A stretch of 36,023 bases of DNA, taken from contig JAKAGE010000001.1 of assembly GCA_021817655.1 (NCBI GenBank), positions 1 to 36,023 on the forward strand, written 5' to 3'. The notes under the pieces were generated by a model that made no database searches, was not told the DNA's origin, and was given only the letters and a program-made list of their open reading frames with translations. A program made the position numbers and the translations under genes. Positions 8,643-16,503 of the stretch are shown in pieces (position 1 is the stretch's first letter; each line of letters begins with the position of its first letter). The stretch comes from a bacterium. GTDB lineage: Bacteria; Patescibacteriota; Minisyncoccia; UBA6257; 2-01-FULL-56-20.

Positions 8643-8670
8643 ATTGTAGCAGAATATTTCCACGATTCAA
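8643..8670 (-). promoter_or_regulatory. adk promoter
   Basis: TTGAAT (8670-8665), a 16-nt spacer and TACAAT (8648-8643) on the minus strand. Transcription would start near 8636, leaving a leader of about 4 nt before the adk ATG. The GGAGG seen there would then lie in the promoter, not the mRNA. Confidence 0.65.
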
Positions 8671-8697
8671 AATATTTCCGTTGCGATACGTGAACAC

Positions 8698-8827
8698 GAT
8701 AGAATAGCCATCCCCTCCATCCGCCTGAGAGGCCTCGGAGGCCGCGAAGACGGCCGAAAACGAAACGCCCGCGCAGCAGCGCGGGACGTCGTAATCTCGA
8801 GCGGATGGAGGGGATGGCTATTCTATC
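8698..8827. repeat. 27-bp perfect inverted repeat with structured core at the 3' end of secY
   Basis: The left arm 8698-8724 (starting GATAGAATAG) is the exact reverse complement of the right arm 8801-8827. The right arm includes the secY stop and its last codons. The 76-nt core folds into three hairpins: GGCCT/AGGCC (8731-8743), GGCCG/CGGCC around CGAAGA (8740-8755) and CCCGCGC/GCGCGGG around AGCA (8768-8785). They are closed by GAGA/TCTC. No U tract follows on the minus strand, so it is not a standard terminator, though it would put the secY stop inside a long hairpin. The core resembles the one after fusA. Confidence 0.9.
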
Positions 8828-10089
8828 CCCTCGTATTCCCTGACGGTGAGCTGCGAATCCACTGCCCGCATCGTCTGGAGCGCGACCGCAACGACGATCA
8901 GAAGCGCGGTGCCGCTGATCGTGACGACCGAAAGGCCGGTCACCGACTGTACGATGATCGGAAGGATCGCGATGATCCCGAGGAACGCGGCACCGAAAAG
9001 CGTGATGCGATTCACGAGAGAGCCGAAATATTTTTCCGTGTTCTCGCCCGGACGGATGCCCGGGACGAAACCGCCGCTCCGCTGGAGATTTTTCGCGATC
9101 TCTTCCGGGTTGAATGTGATGGCCGTATAGAAGTACGTAAAGATGAATACGAGCAGGAAGAAGGTGATCCCGTAATACAGCTGGTTCGAGATGAATCCCT
9201 GCGCGAAATTATTGATCCGGAGCCCCCACGAGGCCGAGAATACCGCAACGATCTGCGCCAGGAACTGCGGGAAAAGCAGGACCGAAATGGCAAAGATGAG
9301 CGGGATCATTCCCGCGGAATTCACCTTGAGCGGGAGATAGCTCTGCGCGCCGCCATACATCTTGTTGCCGCGGACCCGACGGGCATATGCGACGGGGATC
9401 TTCCGCTCGCCTTCGTTCAGATATACCACGCCCGCAATGAGCGCCGCGCCGGCGACGATGAATCCAAGATACGACGTGAGAAGCTGAGGGGTGTAGGACG
9501 CGATCGCGACGCCGACGGCGCGGGGCAGGCCGGCGACGATGCCCGCCAAGATGATGAGCGAAACGCCATCTCCGACTTTCTGCTCGCTGATGAGCTCGCC
9601 GAGCCACAGCGCGATCATCGAACCGCACGTGATCACGATAACGTTCCGGACCATGCTGAACGCATCGGGACGCGGAATGACGCCCTGCGAAATGAGCAGG
9701 GTAAGGAACCCGTACGACTGGATGAAGGCGAACGGCACGGTGAGAAGGCGGGAATATTGATTGAACTTCGCCTGGCCCCGGGTCCCCTCCTCGTAGTACA
9801 TTTCCTTCATCTTCGGGAAGATGATCGTCATGAGCTGCATGACGATGGTGGACGTGATATACGGGCCCACGCCCAACATGACGACCGAAAGATTTGCAAG
9901 GCCGCCGCCGGAGAAAAAGTTAAGGAACCCGAGGAACTGGTTCGTGCTGAAATAATTCTGAAGCGCCTGGGCGTTCACTCCCGGTATCGGGATCGCCGCA
10001 AGCACGCGGTACGCCGCCAAAAGCCCCAGGACGATCAAGACCTTGTTGCGGACCTCCTTCACCCGGAATACCTGCAGCAACCGTTCCAT
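8818..10089 (-). CDS. secY: preprotein translocase subunit SecY
   Basis: Channel subunit of the SecYEG translocase in the cytoplasmic membrane. The 423 aa fit ten transmembrane segments, with NFFSGGGLANLSVVMLGVGPYI in the plug/TM2 area and GQKVGDG-like SEQKVGDGVSL before TM5. The C-terminal GIRPGENTEKY precedes TM9. Start 4 nt after the rplO stop; it ends the ribosomal operon. The last codons and stop lie in the right arm of the long inverted repeat 8698-8827. Confidence 0.97.
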   Translation of the reverse strand: MERLLQVFRVKEVRNKVLIVLGLLAAYRVLAAIPIPGVNAQALQNYFSTNQFLGFLNFFSGGGLANLSVVMLGVGPYITSTIVMQLMTIIFPKMKEMYYEEGTRGQAKFNQYSRLLTVPFAFIQSYGFLTLLISQGVIPRPDAFSMVRNVIVITCGSMIALWLGELISEQKVGDGVSLIILAGIVAGLPRAVGVAIASYTPQLLTSYLGFIVAGAALIAGVVYLNEGERKIPVAYARRVRGNKMYGGAQSYLPLKVNSAGMIPLIFAISVLLFPQFLAQIVAVFSASWGLRINNFAQGFISNQLYYGITFFLLVFIFTYFYTAITFNPEEIAKNLQRSGGFVPGIRPGENTEKYFGSLVNRITLFGAAFLGIIAILPIIVQSVTGLSVVTISGTALLIVVAVALQTMRAVDSQLTVREYEGIE

Positions 10090-10093
10090 ATCC

Positions 10094-10534
10094 TTATTGT
10101 ACGCTTCCGCCTGCTTTTTGGATCTTTTCCTTTGCGCTCACTGACACCTCGAATCCGGAAACGGCGATCGGGAATGCGATCTCGCCCGCGCCGAGGATCT
10201 TCACGCGTCCTTTATAGTCCTTTTTGATCATCTTTGCCGCACGAAGGAGCGCATACCCCACCGCGAGCGGCGCGCCCGCCGTGGCGTGCGCCTTGAGCTT
10301 TTCGGAAATGACGTTCAGATTGAAAACGACCGGCGCGGGAGCCTTCGGCTTATTGCGGAAGCCGCGCGCCTTCGGGATCTTAAGGATGATATCCCGCTCC
10401 GCCGGGCGTATACGATGGCCGGAACGCGAGCGCTGTCCCTTTACGCCCCGCCCCGAATAGCTGCCGCGCTTGCCGCTGCGGCCGATGCGCTGAAGGCGCT
10501 TCGCGCGGATAGGATTTCTTGAATGGAGTTTCAT
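10094..10534 (-). CDS. rplO: ribosomal protein uL15
   Basis: Large-subunit protein L15, 146 aa from MKLHSRNPIRAKR. The basic glycine-rich N-terminus (GRSGKRGSYSGRGVKGQRSRSG region) and the C-terminal beta domain with VKILGAGEI are typical. The ATG at 10534 is preferred over the upstream in-frame ATG because MKLH matches the family start. It follows rpsE directly: rpmD (L30), which normally lies between them, is missing. Confidence 0.96.
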   Translation of the reverse strand: MKLHSRNPIRAKRLQRIGRSGKRGSYSGRGVKGQRSRSGHRIRPAERDIILKIPKARGFRNKPKAPAPVVFNLNVISEKLKAHATAGAPLAVGYALLRAAKMIKKDYKGRVKILGAGEIAFPIAVSGFEVSVSAKEKIQKAGGSVQ

Positions 10535-10576
10535 GATGGAATTTGTGTGTTGCAATTTGGAACCCGGCCGGATCGA

Positions 10577-11152
10577 TCAGGCCTTGAGCGTTTTCAGGGC
10601 TTCGATGGTCGCCATGGCGTTCGTCAGCTTGTTCGGCGTGCGGCCGAGGATCTTTGCCGTCGCGTCCTTGATGCCCGCGAACGCGAGCACGAAGCGGACC
10701 GATCCGCCGGCGCGGAGGCCGTGGCCTTTGCTCGCGGGCTTGATCATCACCTTGGCGGCGCTGTACTTGGCGCCGACCTCGTGGGCGATCGTGCGGCCGT
10801 CCTTGAGGCCGACCAGAACGAGATGCTTCTTCGCGTCCGCTTTCGCTTTCGCGACCGCCTGCTGCACATCGAGCCCCTTCGCCACGCCGATGCCGACGCG
10901 GCCCTTTTCATCCCCGATCACGATCGTGACGCGGAACCGGAAGCGCTTGCCGCCTGCGACCACGCGCGTAACGCGGCGATTGTCGAGCACGCGCTCCTTG
11001 AACTCATCGCGCACTACGGGGCGCATTCGATCCGGGCGGCGTCCGTACTGCGGGCCGCGCCCTCCACCCTGCGGGCGGCCGCCTTCCATCCGGCGGTCGG
11101 GCGTCTGCGCCTGGGGCTTGGTATTCATATTTTGGATATTGCTTTCGGCCAT
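10577..11152 (-). CDS. rpsE: ribosomal protein uS5
   Basis: Small-subunit protein S5, 191 aa from the ATG 4 nt after the rplR stop. The dsRNA-binding-like core shows ERVLDNRRVTRVVAGGKRF and GDEKGRVGIGVAKG; the C-terminal part has SKGHGLRAGGSVRFVLAFAG. An N-terminal extension of about 45 residues rich in G, R and Q precedes the core and is longer than usual. A longer frame to 11188 would overlap rplR and is not needed. Confidence 0.95.
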   Translation of the reverse strand: MAESNIQNMNTKPQAQTPDRRMEGGRPQGGGRGPQYGRRPDRMRPVVRDEFKERVLDNRRVTRVVAGGKRFRFRVTIVIGDEKGRVGIGVAKGLDVQQAVAKAKADAKKHLVLVGLKDGRTIAHEVGAKYSAAKVMIKPASKGHGLRAGGSVRFVLAFAGIKDATAKILGRTPNKLTNAMATIEALKTLKA

Positions 11153-11156
11153 GCGG

Positions 11157-11531
11157 TTATATCGTAAGTCCTGATTTTTTTGCGCCATCGACGAAGCTCT
11201 TCACGCGGCCATGGAACTTGTACGAACGCCGATCGAAGACCGCCGCCCCGATGCCCTTCTCCTTCGCCTTCTTTCCGAGGAGCTCCCCGATCGCAAACGC
11301 ATTTTCGGACTTGGTCGTTTTCTTTCCGCCCGAAGCGGCCGCGCCCCCGAGCGAAAAGCTCGATGCGGAAACGATCGTGTGCCCCTTTGCGTCGTCGATC
11401 AGCTGTGCGTAGAAATAACGGTTGCTCCGGCGCACCGCAAGGCGCGGCCGCTCCGCGGTTCCGGTGATCTTTGCGCGGGTGCGCGCTGCGCGCCGCGAAC
11501 GCTTTACATTGAGTTTCTTGATTGCCTTCAT
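11157..11531 (-). CDS. rplR: ribosomal protein uL18
   Basis: 5S rRNA-binding protein L18, 124 aa. Typical signs are the basic start, RPRLAVRRSNRYFYAQLIDDAKGHT and the C-terminal YKFHGRVKSFVDGAKKSGL. It lies between rplF and rpsE as in the classical spc operon. The 26-nt gap before it has no Shine-Dalgarno; the bases before the ATG read TTATCACCATC. Confidence 0.95.
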   Translation of the reverse strand: MKAIKKLNVKRSRRAARTRAKITGTAERPRLAVRRSNRYFYAQLIDDAKGHTIVSASSFSLGGAAASGGKKTTKSENAFAIGELLGKKAKEKGIGAAVFDRRSYKFHGRVKSFVDGAKKSGLTI

Positions 11532-11557
11532 GATGGTGATAATGGCGGATAAGACGA

Positions 11558-12100
11558 TTAGGCGCCGGTCCCCGCTTTCTTGCCGACCTTCCGCCGGATG
11601 ACCTCGCCGCGATAATGGATCCCTTTCCCCTTGTACGGTTCCGGCTTCTTCAGCGCGCGAATGTCCGCCGCCGCCTGGCCCACCGCATTCTTATCGATGC
11701 CCGAAACGGTGATGGCGTTCTTATCGATGGTGATCGTGACGTTCGCGGGAATCGGCCGGCGGACCGGAAGGGCATAGCCGAGGCGCAGCACAAGGTCCTT
11801 ACCTTCCGTCGCGGCGCCGTATCCGACGCCTTCGATCTCGAGCACCTTCGTGAATCCGTTCGTGACCCCTTCGATCGCGTTCGCAAGCAACGCCCACAGC
11901 GTTCCCTGTCCTGCGGTCGTTTTCGGGGCGGTGCCTGCGCCGCCCACCTGCGCCTGCTGCGCATCAATCGTCACTGCGGCGCCTTGCGGAACCTTGATCG
12001 CGAGCTCCCCTTTCGGGCCTTTGACCGTCACAACGCCGCCATGCTCTGCGATGGTAACGCCGGCGGGAATCGTGATGGGTTTTTTGATAAGACGGCTCAT
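11558..12100 (-). CDS. rplF: ribosomal protein uL6
   Basis: Large-subunit protein L6, 180 aa, two similar domains near the sarcin-ricin loop. MSRLIKKPITIPAGV and KGPKGEL mark the N-terminus; KKPEPYKGKGIHYRGEVIRRKVGKK-type signature (read in two parts, KPEPYKGKGI and GEVIRRKVGKKAG) marks the C-terminus. A Q/A/G-rich insert sits at about 48-60. Preceded by TATTATCACC, not by a Shine-Dalgarno. Confidence 0.96.
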   Translation of the reverse strand: MSRLIKKPITIPAGVTIAEHGGVVTVKGPKGELAIKVPQGAAVTIDAQQAQVGGAGTAPKTTAGQGTLWALLANAIEGVTNGFTKVLEIEGVGYGAATEGKDLVLRLGYALPVRRPIPANVTITIDKNAITVSGIDKNAVGQAAADIRALKKPEPYKGKGIHYRGEVIRRKVGKKAGTGA

Positions 12101-12125
12101 GGTGATAATAGTGGAATGAGAATCG

Positions 12126-12506
12126 CTACCAGACCTCGAAAAGATACTCTCCGCCGACCTTCTGCTTCTTCGCCTCCGCCCCGGTCATGATCCCCTTCGA
12201 GGTGGAAACGATCGAAAGCCCATGGCCCTGCTTGACCGTCGGCAGACTTCGGTAATCGGAATAGAAATGTCGGCTGGGCTTGCTCACGATCCTGAAATCG
12301 CTCATCGCCGCTTCCTTGCCCTTGTAGGCAAGGCGCACCGCGATCACGCTCATGCGTCCCGCGGCTTCCTTCTCCGCGCTCTTCACATAGCCGGCATCGG
12401 CAAGCTTCTTGAGGATGGCAAAGTCCATTTTGGAGTACGGGAAAACGACCCGATCCTTCTGGGCGCGCACCGCATTCTTCATTTCGGAAAGGATGTTGTA
12501 GTACAT
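12126..12506 (-). CDS. rpsH: ribosomal protein uS8
   Basis: Small-subunit protein S8, 126 aa, a primary binder of 16S rRNA and in some bacteria a regulator of the spc operon. The C-terminal STSKGIMTGAEAKKQKVGGE is diagnostic. The start is 4 nt after the rpsN stop. Confidence 0.96.
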   Translation of the reverse strand: MYYNILSEMKNAVRAQKDRVVFPYSKMDFAILKKLADAGYVKSAEKEAAGRMSVIAVRLAYKGKEAAMSDFRIVSKPSRHFYSDYRSLPTVKQGHGLSIVSTSKGIMTGAEAKKQKVGGEYLFEVW

Positions 12507-12510
12507 AGGA

Positions 12511-12696
12511 TTACCAGCTCGCTTTCTTTACGCCCGGGATCTGCTGAGCGGTCGCCATTTCACGGAAGCAGATGCGGCACAGTCCGAAGTCGCGCATATA
12601 GCCGCGCTTGCGTCCGCAGCGGAAACAGCGCCGCACGACACGGGTCGAATACTTGGGGCGCTTTTTGCTGCGCGCGATGACGGATTCTTTTGCCAT
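12511..12696 (-). CDS. rpsN: ribosomal protein uS14, zinc type
   Basis: Small-subunit protein S14, 61 aa. This is the short zinc-binding form: CFRCGRKRGYMRDFGLCRIC gives CxxC...CxxC (24-43), and the C-terminus GVKKASW is standard. The start is 4 nt after the rplE stop. Confidence 0.97.
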   Translation of the reverse strand: MAKESVIARSKKRPKYSTRVVRRCFRCGRKRGYMRDFGLCRICFREMATAQQIPGVKKASW

Positions 12697-12700
12697 ATGA

Positions 12701-13252
12701 TTATTTCTTCTTTCTCGCCCTTGCCTTCGCTTTTCCGGCCGGCGCCTCTTTCTTCATCGGAACGCCGAACTCCCGGAACTTCTCGACGGAAACATCGCGA
12801 TCCCGCTTCTTCGGCACCGCGCTCACGCCGAGCGCGAACGAGACCGGCGACTTCTCCGGCGAGATCTCCGGGAACACATAGTGGTCACGGATGCCGACGT
12901 TGAGCGTGCCGCCCTGGTCGATCGCCGAATGCTCGAGCCCGCCGAAGTCCCTCACGCGAGGCAACACTATTGTAATCAAACGCTCGAAAAAATCAACCAT
13001 TTTCTCTCGGCGAAGCGTCACACGAAGGCCGACAATGCCGCCCTCGCGGAGCTTGAATCCGGCGATGGACTCTTTCGCGCGGCGGATCTGGGCCTGCTGC
13101 CCCGTGATCGCGGCAATGTCGCGCATCACCTGCGGGAGGATCTTCTCCTCGAAGCTCGGCTGCTGGGCGAGGCGCCCGACGCCCGCGTCAACAACGACCT
13201 TCTCAAGATAGGCCCGGATCGCTTTTCGGTTGGTGTTCGTCTTTCCGGCCAT
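12701..13252 (-). CDS. rplE: ribosomal protein uL5
   Basis: 5S rRNA-binding protein L5, 183 aa from MAGKTNTNRK. Typical signatures are ITGQQAQIRRAKESIAGFKL, VTLRREKMVDFFERL and DFGGLEHSAIDQGGTLNVGI. The C-terminus ends in a basic A/K/R tail. The ATG at 13252 lies 2 nt after the rplX stop; a longer in-frame start would lie within rplX and is rejected. Confidence 0.96.
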   Translation of the reverse strand: MAGKTNTNRKAIRAYLEKVVVDAGVGRLAQQPSFEEKILPQVMRDIAAITGQQAQIRRAKESIAGFKLREGGIVGLRVTLRREKMVDFFERLITIVLPRVRDFGGLEHSAIDQGGTLNVGIRDHYVFPEISPEKSPVSFALGVSAVPKKRDRDVSVEKFREFGVPMKKEAPAGKAKARARKKK

Positions 13253-13254
13253 GG

Positions 13255-13560
13255 TTAAATGATTGCTTTGCACTTTTTGCAGTAACGGACCTTTCGATCG
13301 CCTTCGATGCGCCCGCCGACGCGGGTCGGCTGCTTGCAATTCGGGCAGATAAGCATCACTTTTGATGCCGCGATCGGACGCGCCACCGCGACGGTCTGGC
13401 CGCTCTCCCCCTGCATGCGGGGCTTTGCGCGCTTCTTGACGAGATTGAGGCCTTCGACCGTCACCCGCTCTTCGCGCGGGAACGCGGCGATGATCGCCCC
13501 CGTCTTTCCGCGGTCTTTGCCTACCATCATTTTTACGTTGTCTCCTTTCTTGAGTTTCAT
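13255..13560 (-). CDS. rplX: ribosomal protein uL24
   Basis: Assembly-initiating large-subunit protein L24, 101 aa. The KOW motif (KKGDNVKMMVGKDRGKTGAI, 3-22) is at the N-terminus. The C-terminal half has CPNC (72-75) and CKKC (93-96), a possible zinc ribbon seen in some bacterial L24 proteins. In the usual place between rplN and rplE. Confidence 0.96.
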   Translation of the reverse strand: MKLKKGDNVKMMVGKDRGKTGAIIAAFPREERVTVEGLNLVKKRAKPRMQGESGQTVAVARPIAASKVMLICPNCKQPTRVGGRIEGDRKVRYCKKCKAII

Positions 13561-13574
13561 GGAAAAAATATCGG

Positions 13575-13943
13575 TTAGACGATCTCCTCTGCCATCGTCA
13601 TCAGCTTTTCATACCCTTTCTCCTTAAGCTCCCGCGGCAGCGGACCGAAGATGCGCGTCGCCGTGGGCTCCTTCTTGGCGTCGATGAGCACGACCGCATT
13701 CTCATCGAAGCGAACGTAGGAGCCGTCGCGCCGGCGGATCGCGTTCTTCGTGCGGACCACGAGCACCTTCACGACATCCTTCTTTTTGACCGGCTTGCGC
13801 GGCTCGGCGCTCTGCACCGATGCGACGATGATGTCGCCGACGCCCGCATAGCGGTGCCGCGTGCCGCCGAGGATGCGGAAGCACCGCACCACCTTGGCGC
13901 CGCTGTTGTCCGCTACTTTGATGACTGAACGTTCCTGTATCAT
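13575..13943 (-). CDS. rplN: ribosomal protein uL14
   Basis: Large-subunit protein L14, 122 aa, the standard length. MIQERSVIKVADNSGAK at the start, RRRDGSYVRFDENAVVL and GTRIFGP-like TRIFGPLPRELK are diagnostic. Binds 23S rRNA and forms intersubunit bridge B8. Confidence 0.97.
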   Translation of the reverse strand: MIQERSVIKVADNSGAKVVRCFRILGGTRHRYAGVGDIIVASVQSAEPRKPVKKKDVVKVLVVRTKNAIRRRDGSYVRFDENAVVLIDAKKEPTATRIFGPLPRELKEKGYEKLMTMAEEIV

Positions 13944-13953
13944 GGCTCGATGG

Positions 13954-14211
13954 TTATGCGATCTTGTTCACGATCTTCCAGCGCTTTTCCTTCGACATCG
14001 GGCGCGCCTCTTCGATGGTGACCTTATCCCCCGCCTTGTACTCGTTGTTCTCGTCGTGCGCCTTGAACTTGGCCGTCACGCGGTAATACTTCTGGTACTT
14101 CGGATGCTTCTTAAGGCGCTCCACGGCGACCACCCGGGTCTTCGTCATCTTGTCCGACACGACGACCCCGACGATCTTCCTCTTTTTCACTTGTTCTTTG
14201 GTGTTTGCCAT
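13954..14211 (-). CDS. rpsQ: ribosomal protein uS17
   Basis: Small-subunit protein S17, 85 aa OB fold. GVVVSDKMTKTRVVAVERLKKH at the N-terminus and the C-terminal GDKVTIEEARPMSKEKRW are diagnostic. It starts 8 nt after the rpmC stop. Confidence 0.96.
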   Translation of the reverse strand: MANTKEQVKKRKIVGVVVSDKMTKTRVVAVERLKKHPKYQKYYRVTAKFKAHDENNEYKAGDKVTIEEARPMSKEKRWKIVNKIA

Positions 14212-14219
14212 TGTGATCC

Positions 14220-14438
14220 TTATTTACTGTTCGCCGATGGTGAAGCCGCTGCTTGCGCGATGAATGTCTTCGCGCGCGCGATCCGGCGGCGCGTCTCGTG
14301 CACTTCGTTCACGTTCTTCACCTTGCCCGCGGCGAGGTCGAAACGAAGCCCCCGGAGCTTCTCGCCCGATTCCGCAACGATGCGCTCGAGTTCGCCGAGC
14401 GACTTGTTCTTCAGTTCTTTGATGTCGTTCTTCTTCAT
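14220..14438 (-). CDS. rpmC: ribosomal protein uL29
   Basis: Large-subunit protein L29 at the tunnel exit, 72 aa helical hairpin. KELKNKSLGELERIV and LRFDLAAGKVKNVNEVHETRR followed by RIARAKT match the family. A short A/S tail extends the C-terminus. Confidence 0.94.
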   Translation of the reverse strand: MKKNDIKELKNKSLGELERIVAESGEKLRGLRFDLAAGKVKNVNEVHETRRRIARAKTFIAQAAASPSANSK

Positions 14439-14448
14439 GGCGATAAAA

Positions 14449-14859
14449 TTATTTTTCGATGACGCGGGCCTTTACCGGAAGCTTGAACGATGCAAGACGG
14501 AGCGCCTCCTTCGCCCGCACCGCCGTGACGCCATCGATCTCGAAAAGCACGCGTCCGGGCTTCACCGGGAACACATAATGGTCAACAGAGCCTTTGCCGC
14601 CGCCGAGCGTCTTCTCCGGCGCCTGCTGGGTGATCGGCTTATCGGGGAAGATGCGGATCCACAGGCGCCCATCGCGCTTGAGGTAGTTCGTGATCGTCTT
14701 TCGCGCCGCTTCGATCTGGCGGGAGTTCACCCACGCCGACTCGAGCGACTTGAGGCCGAACGAACCGTAGCTCAAATCGAGCCCGCGCGTCTCGACGGCG
14801 CGCGTGCGGGAGCGTCCCTTCTGCCATTTGCGATGTTTTACTTTCTTAGGAAGCAACAT
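14449..14859 (-). CDS. rplP: ribosomal protein uL16
   Basis: Large-subunit protein L16, 136 aa, near the A site of the peptidyl-transferase centre. MLLPKKVKHRKWQKGR, SAWVNSRQIEAARKTI and RIFPDKPITQQAPEKTLGGGKG (read as RIFPDKPITQ plus EKTLGGGKG) are diagnostic. Confidence 0.97.
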   Translation of the reverse strand: MLLPKKVKHRKWQKGRSRTRAVETRGLDLSYGSFGLKSLESAWVNSRQIEAARKTITNYLKRDGRLWIRIFPDKPITQQAPEKTLGGGKGSVDHYVFPVKPGRVLFEIDGVTAVRAKEALRLASFKLPVKARVIEK

Positions 14860-14870
14860 GGTTCGGATGA

Positions 14871-15626
14871 TTAAAATCGGGGCGACGGACGGCGCATCGC
14901 GGGACGCATGCGGCCACCCTCCTCTTCTTTATCCTTCTCGGTCTTTTTGAAAACCTCGCCTTTATAGATCCAGACGCGGACGCCGATCGTGCCGTACGTC
15001 GTGTATGCGGTCGCCGTGCCGTAATCGATGTTCGCGCGAAGCGTCTGCAGCGGAAGCGAACCCTTCGAAAGGTGCTCATTGCGTGCGATCTCGTTGCCGT
15101 CAAGACGGCCTTTGAGCAGGACCTTCGCGCCTTTTACGTCGCGGTTCTGGAGAAGCCCCTCGAGATACTTCTTCATCGTGCGGCGGAAACGGATGCGCTT
15201 CTCGAGGTCCCAGGCGATCTGCTGGGCGGTGTATCTGGCGGAAACATCGGTGCGCTTGAGCTCCTCCACATTGAGGCTGAGCGCGATCTTTGCCGGCGCG
15301 CCTTTCTTGCCGCCGTTCTTCGGCGACGATTCGCGCACGCGGCGGATCGCGTCGACGACCGCCTTCTGAAGATCCTCCATCCCCTTTCCGCCGCGGCCGA
15401 TCACAAGGCCCGGACGCGCCGCGCGGATGAACACCCGGAGATTGCCCTGCGTGCGCTCGATCTCGATGTTCGCAACGCCGGCAAGGCCGATCCTCTTATT
15501 GATCGTCTTGCGGATCGCCTCATCCTCTTCAAGGAACTGCGCATAGCCGCCTTTAAGGAACCAGCGCACCGGCCAGCCCTTCGAAATTCCCAAGCGGTAT
15601 GAATTTGGATTGATCTTCTGTCCCAT
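14871..15626 (-). CDS. rpsC: ribosomal protein uS3
   Basis: Small-subunit protein S3 at the mRNA entry, 251 aa. MGQKINPNSYRLGISKGW start, KH domain with ARPGLVIGRGGKGMEDLQKA (about 68-87) and the C-terminal RGRLDGNEIA-like KGRLDGNEIARNE with GTIGVRVWIYKGEVF. A basic tail rich in R, P and M follows. Confidence 0.97.
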   Translation of the reverse strand: MGQKINPNSYRLGISKGWPVRWFLKGGYAQFLEEDEAIRKTINKRIGLAGVANIEIERTQGNLRVFIRAARPGLVIGRGGKGMEDLQKAVVDAIRRVRESSPKNGGKKGAPAKIALSLNVEELKRTDVSARYTAQQIAWDLEKRIRFRRTMKKYLEGLLQNRDVKGAKVLLKGRLDGNEIARNEHLSKGSLPLQTLRANIDYGTATAYTTYGTIGVRVWIYKGEVFKKTEKDKEEEGGRMRPAMRRPSPRF

Positions 15627-15636
15627 AATAGTGATG

Positions 15637-16152
15637 CTATTCGCCGATCGCTTTACGGCCGAAACGGCGCTTCCAGAATCCGGGGGCCTGCTTCGACTGC
15701 GGCTCCGCCTTATCGGGCGTCTTCGGCTTCTTGGCCTTCACGCGCGGGGCCTCCCCGGGCGGAAGCTTCGCCTTCTTCGGAGGAACGATCGTGAAGCGGG
15801 GCTTCAAGGATTCGTTCACGCCGAGTATCAGCGTCACGTGGCTCATCTTCTTCTGGATCGGAGACGCGCTCCCGCGCGCGCGCGGCAGGATGCGCTTCAG
15901 CATCGGGCCGCCATCCACATGGATGCCCGACACGAAAAGATGCTGAGGGTCCACGGTCTTGCTATTTTTAGCATTCGCGACCGCGGAACGCAAGAGCTTA
16001 AGGAGCGCTTTCGATGGGCGTCGCGTCTGGACCATGAGCTGCGCTTCCGCTTCGTTCACCGAAAGCCCCTTTACGAGGTTGGCAACGCTGCGCACCTTTC
16101 GGGGCGCCTGGCGAAGATAGCGGAGCGTTGCTTTATACTCGGTGGTTGCCAT
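15637..16152 (-). CDS. rplV: ribosomal protein uL22 with C-terminal extension
   Basis: Large-subunit protein L22, whose beta hairpin lines the exit tunnel. The core (about 1-115) has LRYLRQAPRKVRSVANLVKG and LPRARGSASPIQKKMSHVTLIL. The 171 aa are about 55 longer than usual: a basic, proline-rich tail (PPKKAKLPPGEAP and on) follows the core. Tails of this sort are common on L22 in some lineages and have no known job. Confidence 0.95.
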   Translation of the reverse strand: MATTEYKATLRYLRQAPRKVRSVANLVKGLSVNEAEAQLMVQTRRPSKALLKLLRSAVANAKNSKTVDPQHLFVSGIHVDGGPMLKRILPRARGSASPIQKKMSHVTLILGVNESLKPRFTIVPPKKAKLPPGEAPRVKAKKPKTPDKAEPQSKQAPGFWKRRFGRKAIGE

Positions 16153-16161
16153 GGTTCGATG

Positions 16162-16485
16162 TTATTTTTTTGCCGGTCCTTTCGCCGCGGGCGCCGGAGC
16201 CGCCGCTTTCATCTCAAGCTCTTTCTGCATCTTTCCCCCGTGGCGGACGAATTTGCGCGTCGGCGAGAACTCGCCCAGGCGATGACCCACCATCTCTTCG
16301 GTGACGCGGACCTCGATATGCGTGCGGCCGTTATGGACGCCGAACACATGCCCCACGAATTCGGGAGCGATCTCCGAGGCGCGCGACCAGGTCTTGATCA
16401 CCGTGCCGGAACCCGGCTTGGCGTTCATTACCTTCTTCATGAGCTTCGGATCGACGAACGGTCCTTTTTTGAGCGAGCGAGACAT
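16162..16485 (-). CDS. rpsS: ribosomal protein uS19
   Basis: Small-subunit protein S19, 107 aa. MSRSLKKGPFVDPKLMKKV, GHVFGVHNGRTHIEVRVTEEMVG-type signature (VHNGRTHIEV) and LGEFSPTRKFVRHGGK are diagnostic. The last 20 residues are an A/P/K tail. Confidence 0.97.
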   Translation of the reverse strand: MSRSLKKGPFVDPKLMKKVMNAKPGSGTVIKTWSRASEIAPEFVGHVFGVHNGRTHIEVRVTEEMVGHRLGEFSPTRKFVRHGGKMQKELEMKAAAPAPAAKGPAKK

Positions 16486-16503
16486 AGGAGTGGTGGTGCG
16501 ATA

